From contig OZ038433.1 of assembly GCA_964036275.1 (NCBI GenBank), forward strand, positions 54,019,902-54,083,901: DNA of 64,000 bases, in the 5' to 3' direction. This stretch comes from Litoditis marina. Taxonomy: Eukaryota > Nematoda > Chromadorea > Rhabditida > Rhabditidae. A program made the position numbers and the translations under genes. The notes under the pieces were generated by a model. That model saw only the letters and a program-made list of their open reading frames with translations, did no database searches and had not been told where the DNA came from. Shown piece after piece: positions 20,993 to 31,067 of this stretch (within the stretch, counting starts at the first letter, position 1; every line of letters starts with the position of its first letter).

Positions 20993-23900
20993 ATGACCGA
21001 CTCCAAGCCGAGTGATGCGGCGGCCCCTCCGCCGGCGAAGAAACCGTTCGAGTTCAAGAAGTCTGCTCTTTCTGCAAAGGCCGATCAGATGTGGAGTCAA
21101 AGTTAGTCCGTGTGCAACGAGGGGTTATCACTCGTTCCTGAAGCTTTTGAAGTTTCTACAAGTTATGTGTTTTAAATTGTAAACATCCCAATTGTCGCAG
21201 TGTTTGCGATATAGTTCCATTCGATTCACAGAAGCCGAACCTGTCAAAGAGTTCTTGCGGGGGGTTAGAGAACGAAAGTGATGTCGTGCAAACGATTTCT
21301 TAGGGCCCGCTTTTCAGTATAATTAAAACTGCAATTATTCACTGTTAGTGTGCCTCACACTTGTTTGAATGTCGAACCGAGCCATGTAAGCCTAACATAT
21401 CTTTTATGTATAACTATATATCTTCGTCATAAACACTGCTTTACTTTCCGAAAACTGGCTGGGCCCTTCTACGCAGTTTAATGGTTTCATGTCCAAGTTT
21501 GAACAACATACAATACGTTTTCAGGCAAACTTGGGTTCAGTTCTGGTGCGGCCCCAACCCATATCAAATTGGAGAAGAAAACTCTGGATGATGTACTGGG
21601 TAAAATGGCTGCTACCAAAAAAGAGCAAGAAGACCGACAGAACAAACCTAAATTCATTTTCGGCTCCAAAATTGCCGACAGAGTTGTCAGGGTAAGAGTT
21701 TATGTTTATATTGACAATTCAACACAATGGTTTGTTATTTGCTTATGGCTCTGGAACATGAAAACTGCTAAGAAGCAAAGCAAGTTTGTATAATGAGTGT
21801 GATCTCTATGGGGCGAACTACCAGATCCCGTAATTAGCTTCATATTATTTTTTTTCACTTGCCATTTCTGATATGTTAAGGTGTAATCAATACTCAAGGC
21901 AATTATGCTCGTAAGTCTGAGATGTTGCAGTTGTGCTCGAACTTGCCCTGCAATTCAGTCAGTTTCTTGGGGATTCATTCATTCATTTATCTACATTCAA
22001 AGAATGTGGAGAAAAACTGCTCATTCTACTGTTTCTAGGATGAGAGCTCCTCGGACGAGAAAGTCGCGAAGAATGGTGATGGAGATGCTCCCAAAAAGGC
22101 GGAAGATCTTTTCAAGTCTGCGGCTCAGAATAAGTCAGATGCTGTACCCGCAAAGGTGAGATTTTTCATACCAATGTACCTGTCGTGGCGATTCTTGTGT
22201 TTTACTATAAGCATAAGAGACAGATCACATAGTAAACTCCCCTCCAGGTTCTGATTTTGTAAAATTTGTAAAAAAAAAAAATACATTTGTTTTGCACTGA
22301 TATGTGATCTTGGCTGAGTTTCTTACTTGATTAGTTGTTCTGTTGGGATCTTATTTGCTTTTGTTTCTGTCTTTTTGACCGAAGTTAGAAAATTTGAGGT
22401 ATTTAAATCGGAAAGTGGTTTATTTGAATCGATTTTCTCTGGCAAAAAGTTCAATTTTGGTATCCTATTTGTGATTGTGATTATTCAATTGTATTTGTTC
22501 AGACAGAGGACTTCCGAGCGGAAGCCGTAGCTGCCGCCGAAAAGATGAAGGAGCAGGAGAAGCAGCATGCGAGCACCAGCATAGTCGAAGTTCACACGGG
22601 AGAGGAGGGCGATGAGGTCGTATTCCAGGTTGGTCTACTTCGAAACGAGAGTTAAAACACTGAAATACAAGTTATATATTTTATTTCCTATTTTTTAAAT
22701 GACTATTCGAGCAAGTTATGTTTTTTTTATTTTCAAAATGAACATTTAACCAAGGAAGCTAATTAAGACTGTTGGAAAAAGTGCCGGTTTAGTTTTTTAA
22801 TGTGGAAACTAGTTTATCCTAAACGAAGTTATGGAGTTGTAAGTACATGTTAATGTTATACATTAGTGTTTTGCGTGTGATTTCGGTCGTGTTATAGAAT
22901 GCTTGCAAGCTGCATTCTTATGACAAGGAAAGAAAGAGTTGGGTCGAGAAAGGACTCTCCCACATCCGTATAAACAAGAGAGTCGATAATGGAGAAGTGC
23001 AGTATAGAATAGGTTGGTTACATACATAAATTCTTCTAAAGTTGACAGTTATCGGTTCTAAATCCTTCATTCACCATATAAGTTCTATATAGACACTCCC
23101 AACGTAACTTAGGTACACGTTTGGGCATTAAAGATTGAGATGGATGAAAACTAGAGCTCCTCAGAAGAATGCCGACATACACCAGCAAGGTCCGACTAGG
23201 CTACAAACAGTAATGCGTTTTAGATGTAAACACGTGGTAATTTAGGATTTTTCATCAAAAGTAGACCGATTTTCATCTTTCCGGCTAAAAAGTAGTCCGC
23301 TTTTCGAACTTTTCTGACTATTTGATTTGATCAACCTTGCTGGTAGCTGGTGCATGAATGCAGAATAGATATTATAGTATGTTCACACCTCTGCACGTTT
23401 GCTGAACAGGAATTTTTCTCAGATTTGAATGTTTTCGGAAAGATTCAATATTTTATTCATTATCCTCATAAAAACTATTAATTACCCAAGAGTTGATGTG
23501 TTCAATGTTCATTTAGTTAGAAAACTTTTTTTGAGTATTCAACCGTTTTGTATTGGGCTGCGGGTGGGTAAACCAAGTATAAGAAAGTTGTATGTTTAAT
23601 CACAATTACATTGTACATCGAATATAGTTTACGCAAAATCACCATCACATTTCTCATCGAAGATCGTTTACGCTATTCAATGTTTCAGTTGCTCGCACCA
23701 CGGGTAACCACCGGGTAGTAATCAACTCGAACTTCTTTGCCGATATGCTGCTGGAGCGTGTCGATCAGAAGAGAATCAAATTGAGTGCAATGGGACCGGA
23801 TTCTCCCGCTATGCAAATTTTCCTAGTCACAATTGGTTTTTCGGTAAGTTCTACTTTTATTTAAATTTATGGGAGGCCTTGGCAGTGTATGCATGTCATT

Positions 23901-25066
23901 CTGGCCGAGTGGTCTAAGGCGCTGCGTTCAGGTCGCAGTCCTCTTCGGAGGGCGCAGGTTCGAATCCTGCGGATGACAGTAGTTTTGCATTTACAGCTTT
24001 CTTTCGTCTCAAATGTTTTTATCTTCAGAAAACCGACTTAACTGTTGATCAGTTCTATGAAACGCTTTGCTCTGTCCTTGAAAAGGAGAAGCTTGCTCAT
24101 GGAAGCAAAAGAAAGAGAAAGGTTGGTACTATCTCACTTTTTAGCACATCATAGTCAAGTACATTTAAATCATTGGCTATTACAGTACTTTTTATTATCG
24201 TCATGATACCACAAATCTTTCATGAATTCATAAGTGTTTTGCGGGAAAAGAGACTTACGAGACTTACTTCACACAATCACACCTTCACAAAATTATGTAT
24301 TATTAGGTTTTCTTGAATCTGAGTGTTGTCCATTGTTAATCTTCTTGTTCATCTTAGACATCATTGCTTCTTTCATTCAGGCTGAAGACGAAGCGGCGGA
24401 GGGAGAAACTAAAAAAGAGAAGCCCAATGATTTCGCCGAATATGACGGTCCTGTGAACGATACCTTCGGAAAAGTGAGCATTCATTCGTAAACTAGACTT
24501 TATACAACTGTTAGACTATCATTTGTATCTGTATATCGACATTGTCATGGTTTGGTTTCAAATTTCGATAGTAGAAGCAGTAAAAAGTACCGCGATGTGT
24601 ATAGTAAGTATCCTCCTGCCTCGTTTTTAAACTGTAAGCGACTTGTGATTTCATTATTTTTCCGTCTGTTCCACAACACTTTGGATTGAAGTTACATTTT
24701 TGTTTTAAAACCTGACAAAAAAATAGGTGAATTCTGTATGTAACCGGGTTTTTTGGTAACCTAACCGGTTTTTTGGTAACATTTTTTCGGTTACTTCGAT
24801 AGGTGAAAAACCGGTTACCTGTTTTTCCAACGCAAAATGTGTTTTTTACCGATTACCATTGGTTTGTACGGTAACCGGATTTTAGTTAAAGGTTACCTAC
24901 CGTTACCTGTGAGGTAACCTGAAAAAAAGGGTTACCAAAAACCGGTTAGGTTACCTAAAAACCTGGTTAGTTGTAGAATTGGCCCAAAAAATACGAATTT
25001 GGCTTCCAGGTCGCCCCAGAGTCTGCGAATACTGAGGAGAAGGCGGAGTCTGCAGAAAGTCAATGA
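20993..25066 (+). CDS. RanBP3-like Ran-binding protein, 343 aa
   Basis: Nine exons keep one frame: 20993-21101, 21525-21691, 22039-22155, 22503-22628, 22898-23012, 23689-23843, 24029-24121, 24381-24473, 25010-25066. The N-terminal third is charged and low-complexity, with KPFEFKKSALSAK and the FG-type KPKFIFGSKI. Residues of about 160-290 form a Ran-binding (RanBD1, PH-like) domain: VEVHTGEEGDEVVFQ, ACKLHSYDKERKSWVEKG, HIRINKR, HRVVINSNFFADM, IFLVTIGF. KRKRK after the domain resembles a nuclear localisation signal, and the tail is acidic (AEDEAAEGETKKEK). A single RanBD with an FG patch and no other domain is the RanBP3 plan: nuclear RanGTP-binding cofactors of CRM1 export. The start is 4 bases after TCTAG, spliced-leader style. 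Intron 6 hosts a tRNA gene and intron 8 a 260-bp palindromic element. No C. elegans symbol is assigned. Confidence 0.88.
23171..23353. repeat. CCAGTAAGGTTGTCCGA repeat family, copy 10 (inverted orientation)
   Basis: ACACCAGCAAGGTCCGACTAGG at the left and TTGATCAACCTTGCTGGT at the right; the internal order is reversed relative to the others. Intron 5 of the RanBP3-like gene. Confidence 0.75.
23895..23978 (+). tRNA. tRNA-Leu (CAG)
   Basis: An 84-nt class II tRNA. The 7-bp acceptor stem pairs GTCATTC with GGATGAC, and the discriminator is A. The D arm and A box TGGCCGAGTGGTCTAAGGCG are typical of tRNA-Leu. The anticodon stem-loop CTGCG-TTCAGGT-CGCAG places CAG at 23939-23941. A variable arm (TCCTCTTCGGAGGG) follows. 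The T arm GCAGGTTCGAATCCTGC contains a consensus B box. There is no intron. It is nested in intron 6 of the RanBP3-like gene on the same strand, between exons 23689-23843 and 24029-24121. Confidence 0.96.
24725..24985. repeat. AACCGGTT palindromic element, copy 1
   Basis: About 260 bp. Ends GGTGAATTCTGTATGTAACCGGG and AACCTGGTTAGTTGTAGAATTGGCCC. The interior is made of GGTAACC and AACCGG words in both orientations. It fills intron 8 of the RanBP3-like gene up to 24 bases before the last exon. Confidence 0.8.
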
Positions 25067-25923
25067 TTCTATGATTCTATCGTCGTTATTGATTACTTTA
25101 TCGAAATGGTCTTTCTTATATTAGTTTCGCTTTGTTCAGCTTCTCTCTCTGAACTACATCCCTCTTGCAGCAGGGTGTTCAGCCTACGCCTATATACTCA
25201 TTTTATACATTTCATATAAAGTTCTGTTGCCCGTGATAAGAATCTGGTTATGTGAGCACTTGTTGTTGATCGGTTTTGATTCTTACTATTGTTTTTTCGC
25301 ATGATTTGCTGAATTCTCAGCACTTCCCTTGGCATTGTTTAGTTTTCTTATTTTCTATCTGTATACTCGACTTTTTACATGAATGAATTTGACGTTTCTT
25401 CTTTTTAGTTATAACTGCGTCCTTTTATTCATACATGCAAGAGGTTTTTGAAGGGAACGTTCCTGTGGGAGCATGACTGACTTCCAACCAGAAAACTTTT
25501 GTTCAGATTTTGTCCATGAAATAGAAAGAATTATGGAATCAAACTACATTTGTGTTAGTGTTCTGAAGTTTTTTTGAGTAGCGAAATGAAAAAGAAATCA
25601 AAAAATGACTTGTTGAATCGTTTTAAGTAAGATTTGAAACATTGGTGTGCGCTAATCTTGGATTATTTTGTAGTAAGAAAGTTCATTCGCATAGGTATGA
25701 CACAGTTTGCTCCCGAGTCAGTGATTCACATGTTTCACTCTACCTTTATAGCACCTGGCATAACATGATACAACTCACCTTTCTTTTTAGGATATAAGTG
25801 ACGATTCAGGAAGTTCATTAACGAACTACAGAAACACCGCCACTCATCTATAGTGTGCATATCAATTATCAAACACCCAGTATAAGTTTTATCTTCGTAC
25901 TGTCAACGAGCGTTTGAGACAGG

Positions 25924-26465
25924 GTCAATTCACCGACAAACCGGTCTATTGACAACCCAACCGCCGAAACTAACCAAATCGTTGAGTTGTAACCGGCAGT
26001 GCAACCATCCGGTTGTCGAGTGACCGGTTGGAACCAGACCACAACCCGAGTCATGCTCAGGAAGGTTCAGTGAATGGTCTGGTTTCGCGCGCCAATATCG
26101 CTCTTCTCCGATCACATCGAGACAAAAAACGGTGATTTTGTTCGAACTATTGACTCGAAAGATAAAAAGTTCCCCGTACGGTTCCACAGCTCGCGTGTGA
26201 TCTCTATATCTATATTTTACCAGGTTTTTTGAGAACATAACCAGATTTTGGTATCACTTTTCTCAGGCTGGGTGTGTGACCATTTGGAAACCTAAAACGG
26301 GAGACCGGTTACTCTTTAATCTAATCGGAAGGTTTGGTTTTCATCGTCAGTTTTGACGGTAATCGAATTTTGGTTCTAGGTCACACGCAGAATACCTCCT
26401 TAGGTGACGTCAAAGGAGGTTTAGCCAAGAACCGGTAAGAAAAAGAATTGGCCGGTTCACCGTTC
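25924..26465. repeat. CCGGTT-rich inverted element
   Basis: GTCAATTCACCGACAAACCGGT at the left end and GAATTGGCCGGTTCACCG at the right end are loosely inverted. The interior has scattered ACCGGTT / AACCGGT words. It may be a diverged relative of the AACCGGTT palindromes. Confidence 0.45.
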
Positions 26466-26924
26466 GGTCCCGGAAGGACACGATCATCTAGTTAAGACGC
26501 CGTGAAACATAATATTGTACAAGAAGACTCTGGATGGTCCTGAGCTGGAATAAATAACTAGAACATACAACAACACATCCGACTCAGATTTATTAAACGA
26601 ATCAGAAGACTCAAGAGATTCTGTATGGCGATTCAAAACTATAACTGAATGGTGTTTGATTTCATCTATTGGATAATATGAGCAACAACTGTCTTCTTTC
26701 AATCGACAGCTCTTCTCTCAAAACCAATTGGAAAGTAAAGCATAGTAAAACTTGTGATACATACAACACTAACCTAACTAACTTCAAGAAGATGCTCCAC
26801 GCTTTTTACCCAGTTTTCCTGAAGGTAATCAGAGAGCAACACTCGAATAAGAGCAAATGCTGCATACTGGAATGTGATTTTGCAGAAGGAACTGCACAGG
26901 AAACTGGTTACAAGAGGATTATTA

Positions 26925-27240
26925 TCAAGTTATTACTAAACTATCGACACCCGTTCCATGGAACGGTTATCGATAGTTTAGTTACAATTTACTAACATTT
27001 CAGTGATAGTTCACTGATAGTTTAGTAGCATTTCAGTGAGAGTTCAGTGATAATTTAGTGTCATTTCCGTATTTTTTCTAAATAGTGATAGTTTACTGAC
27101 ACATTAGTAGTAGTTTGCTATATTTTTGTTAGTATTTCAGTGAAATATCACAGTTTGGTTACTGAAATGATAGTAACTCACCACTAAATTATCGGTGATA
27201 AATTTTACAACTAGTAGTTTACTAAATTATCGATAGTAGC
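26925..27240. repeat. Hairpin plus degenerate CAGTGATAGTTTAGT tandem stretch
   Basis: 26937-26980 folds as a hairpin (AACTATCGACACCCGTTCC / GGAACGGTTATCGATAGTT). It is followed by many variants of TTCAGTGATAGTTTAGTAG and closed by TAGTTTACTAAATTATCGATAG, which repeats the hairpin arm. Confidence 0.65.
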
Positions 27241-28460
27241 CAATTTCGTCTGTGTAAATGATCGTTCATCTCGTACCTGGTTACAATGATGTAATTGGTT
27301 TAACGTGCATTTCGTGTCGTCATTCAGGCACCTGAATGTATCGGTTGCTTTATAAGTACCGTGAGTTAGCAATGATGGTGATAGGTATAGGTTCGAATAG
27401 TCCGTACAATTTAGAAGATTTCGGAAAAGCTGATTTTTTTCGCCATTTTTCGCCAATATTATTCACAACACTGAGAGTTAACATGTTTTACTACGGTGAG
27501 ACTGTATTCAATGTCGTCATTGACGGTCGGATTTAAACTTTTTCGAGCAATCGTTTCGAAACAACAGTTATTCAATTTTCCTGTGATAAGTAAATAAGCA
27601 GTCAAAAGATGAATTTTGAAAAATCATTTTGCTCTCATTGTAGACTTTACGAAGTGTTCACCACTCCACAAGTTTTTCCCCTCTCTTTTTCCCGTCTTCT
27701 CTTTTTGTGTCTCTCTGGACGAGATCCTCTATTGTTGACCGTCGAATATGAAACATTTGGACAGAGGAGCGCGCGATTTATTTATAAAACAAATAAGACG
27801 TTGGTGGCTCGCGATCGGACATAACACTGAACTAACTGTAACTTATAATTCTTCTTCCAACTATATTGATTTCAAACATATTTTGAACACAGTACATTAA
27901 CCATTTTCGATGGTGTAAGTGGGAATTATATTGCATACATAAATCAAAATTCGTGATTAATCTAAGCGAAAGGGAGAGGGATTTTCTCAAAACGAAGCAA
28001 GCAATACGAAATTTCCTACCCTTCACAAAAATATTCAAATTCAAAACTTCCATTCAAATCAGATAAATCAATGAATTTCGACTTCCGAAGCCACAATTAC
28101 ACTTGAAACTAGGAAAAATTCCAAAATCCCGTCCGTCAGACGAATACTTTTTGCCTTCGATAGTTAGCAATTCGCAGAAAATACATAAATATGTAAATAA
28201 TCGTGGTCTCCATTATTCATTGTCCTTTTATTCGATACTAAATAATCAGTCCTTCCACACACCTGTTTCGTTTCGTAATCCCACTGACTAAGCCGGGTAG
28301 TATTTTCGGGTGAAAGTCAGTGTAATGTTTCAGACTTATTGACCGAGAGTGTTTCGGATGAGTCAAAGATATCTGGTCAGGTGGCAATCGACACAGCTGA
28401 TCTCAGACAGGCCACGCCCCCTTTTCGAGGATCGAACCGAGTCGAAGAGGGCTAACCAGA

Positions 28461-29162
28461 TACACATTGGCCACATTCCTCTGTCCCTATTTATCACCCT
28501 TTTGGTCAATCCGCACGTTTGAGCTGAAGTTCACTTCGCCGTTTCACGTTCATTTATTAATGAGATCTTGAGGCAAGCATGTGATAATAGTTAGATAGAA
28601 TAGAAAAAATTATTCGAGATTTAACACGTGACACGTGATGTGATAAGTAGTAAAAGTAAAACCAATATTGGCCACATTCCTCTGTCCCTGTTTTTCACCC
28701 TTCAGGTCAATTCGCACGTTTGAGCTGAAGTTCACATCACCGTTTCACGTTCATTTCTTAATGAGAACTTGATGCCAGCAAGTGATAGGTGTGTAAAATA
28801 GTAACAATAATAATAAATGTTTGCGGCAAATATTTCAGCCGTGTGTTACTTTATTGAGCGAAATGTAATTATACGGTATAAGTCTAACCAGACACACAAT
28901 GACCACACATTAAAACATCGTAAAGGTGGTGAGGCCGAAACGATGTACTTTATTTTAAACTTAGTCAATATTAACTTCGTAGATAGTATGAATTACTTTC
29001 ATTTCATTTAATCATTTATGTATTAACTTTATCCTAGTTAACTTGATTTCATTCAACCCATTTCTGTTTATTCAACTCCTCTATCCCTCTCTATTCATCA
29101 CCGTTTTGGTCCATTGCCAAATTTCAGCTGATGTTCACTTCGCTGTTTCACATTCAATGTAT
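28461..29162. repeat. Three direct copies of a 100-bp repeat
   Basis: Copies at 28461-28568, 28668-28770 and, degraded, 29072-29162. Each runs from CTCTGTCCCT through GTTTGAGCTGAAGTTCAC to CGTTTCACGTTCATT. Confidence 0.8.
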
Positions 29163-29234
29163 AAAAAGAACTGAACGGCAGCTGTTGTTGTTGATATAGT
29201 CTGTTTCACCAATCGATGTACTTCTACAGTAATC

Positions 29235-29415
29235 CGTCAATTATTCAAGGGGGTGTTTTCTAATGAAAAAGTCATTACTTTGGTCCCAATTTTTCAGAGT
29301 TGGTAGTAGTAAACATGCAGAAGACACTATCAACATTTTGAGGCGTTCTGAATACGCTAATATAGTAAACTTTGATCTGGAAGTGTTAGCAGATTACTGT
29401 AGAGGGTTATAAGTG
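29235..29415. repeat. Member of an inverted pair with 33985-34165
   Basis: Contains GCAGAAGACACTATCAA and ends TTACTGTAGAGGGTTATAAGTG, the reverse complement of the left part of the copy at 33985-34165 (CACTTATAACCCTCTACAGTAA ... TGTCTTCTGCATG). Confidence 0.7.
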
Positions 29416-29440
29416 AGTGGAAGAAACTATATAGCATAAA

Positions 29441-29715
29441 TGGTGAATTCTATATCTAACCGGGTTTTTAGGTAACCTAACCCTTTTTTGGTATAACCGT
29501 TTTTTCAGGTTACCTCAGTAGGTAAGCGGATGGTAACCTAAAACGAAAAACCGGTTACCTGTTTTTCTTACGCAAAATGTGGTTTTTACCGTTATTTTCA
29601 CCGGTAACCGGATTTTAGTTTTAGGTAACTTCCAGGTTACCTACTAAGGTAACCTGAAAAAAAGGTTACAAAAAAAGGGTTAGGTTACCTGAAGACCCGG
29701 TTGTAGAATTGGCCC
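29441..29715. repeat. AACCGGTT palindromic element, copy 2
   Basis: Ends GGTGAATTCTATATCTAACCGGG and ACCCGGTTGTAGAATTGGCCC. The same word content and order as copy 1 at 24725-24985, so a dispersed family. Confidence 0.8.
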
Positions 29716-30262
29716 GCATAGATACTGTATTTTCACTAAACTGAGCAAATAACAATGCATTTGTGTTTAATGAGTTATATTGTTTGAACATGTTTCTTAT
29801 TTTGCGCCTGTATTGTTTTCATTTGCGGGTTTGGTTCAAGTTGTACGGAAAAGAACAGAACAAGAGAAGAGAAGAAAGCGGGGAAATGGAATACCATTCA
29901 ATCTAATAACCTATTCTCTATTTGCTCAGGATAACCGAAAACTGTTTTTGATAAAATATTGCACTAAATAACAAATTAAAACTCAATATACCTTTTGATT
30001 TGTGGGAAAAGTTAAAACTCTATGCACGAACAAGCGAATAGATCGTCAGAAAAGAGAAGAACTTTTTATTTATCACGAATAAGATTGTACTGGAACTTTG
30101 ATTTTAACCCCGTATGCGGTAAACGCGTGAACGTGTCAAAAAATCAGAATGGAGCATGCACGATTTGCTCACGTTTTCCACGTTTAACGTTAGGTGACCT
30201 ATTTAGTCATACAAAGCGATCATTTATTGAATAGATGGAGTCAGCCGAACCAGATATACTAT

Positions 30263-30383
30263 TAGTCAATTGCACAGTCACGTGAAACATGTTAAACACA
30301 ATGGAACTCAGAAACGTGCAATTACAAAGTAAACGGTTTCTCATTAGAATGCTAACTTGGCGTGACATTTCAATTTACTACTA
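30263..30383. repeat. CACGTGA MITE, copy 1
   Basis: About 120 bp: TTGCACAGTCACGTGAAACATG ... GCTAACTTGGCGTGACATTTCAA, inverted ends around AGAAACGTGCAATTACAAAG. Confidence 0.75.
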
Positions 30384-30585
30384 GTATAGTGCCCAGATAT
30401 TCAGCTCAAAGTGTTCCGATTTCGAAAACTTTCTAGGATGCCAATCTTTTTCTGAGGACACTCGGTCTCGGTCTCATGAGAAACAGGCTGATGCGTTCAT
30501 TGTGTTGCTCTTAACTGTGTTCTCGCTAGAATCTCGGTATTTTTTGAATTTCTGTATTCCTGCTGTATTCGATACTGCAGGTTCT

Positions 30586-30779
30586 GTATAGTGAGTGCCA
30601 AATTTATAAAGTTCTGTCTTTTGCCGGAATCGAACCTGTGAGCAAAAGTTTCGTAGCATGGTGCTAACCACTGCTCCATTAGAGCACATAACTTGAAAGC
30701 TTTGGAATCGAAGACATGTGTGCGTACACAAAGTGAGATATACAGTGCCCTCTCGCCTTTCCGTTGGCAACGACTATAG
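30586..30779 (-). mobile_element. TIR element carrying a tRNA-like module, copy 1
   Basis: Read on the minus strand, the element starts CTATAGTCGTTGCCA and ends TGGCACTCACTATA, near-perfect 15-bp inverted termini. Inside is a tRNA-like stretch with an A-box-like AGCAGTGGTTAGCACC and a B-box GGTTCGATTCC, about 35 bases apart, followed by a hairpin CTTTTGC...GCAAAAG. A full cloverleaf cannot be drawn. Four copies in the window share this structure and orientation. Confidence 0.75.
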
Positions 30780-31067
30780 CAGAGTGTCACAAGACGCTAT
30801 CCGTTGTCTGACTGTGTTCTGAATCATGTCACCCAATTACACATCACATCTCGATCTTCATTTAAAACTGTGTTTTTTCTATTTTTCTAAATCTTCTATT
30901 TTTGAACAATGTGTAAATTTCCAATACAGAAAATGAAACGCTCTGTATTGTGAAACTCACTCTTTGTTCGACAACAGAGAAAAAAGCTACATTTATAACT
31001 TTTCTAATGGTCAGAACTTGTATCTATATCAGCCAAGTACAAAGTTCCAACCAAAAATGTGTTGCAG

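Larger units (their letters stand above)
25067..31067. other. Repeat-rich intergenic region between the RanBP3-like and EFHD genes
   Basis: About 6 kb without any exon chain I can support. It holds, in order: a CCGG-rich inverted element (25924-26465), a hairpin and TTTAGT-rich stretch (26925-27240), a three-copy interspersed repeat (28461-29162), the left member of a distant inverted pair (29235-29415), an AACCGGTT palindrome (29441-29715), a CACGTGA MITE (30263-30383) and a tRNA-like TIR element (30586-30779). The promoter of the EFHD long form should lie towards the right end. Open frames here are short and have no domain or coding bias. Confidence 0.6.

Noticed and set aside
30586..30779. 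A functional tRNA gene on the minus strand
   Set aside because: A- and B-box-like words are present, but acceptor and D stems do not pair, so it is tRNA-derived or tRNA-like rather than a tRNA gene.
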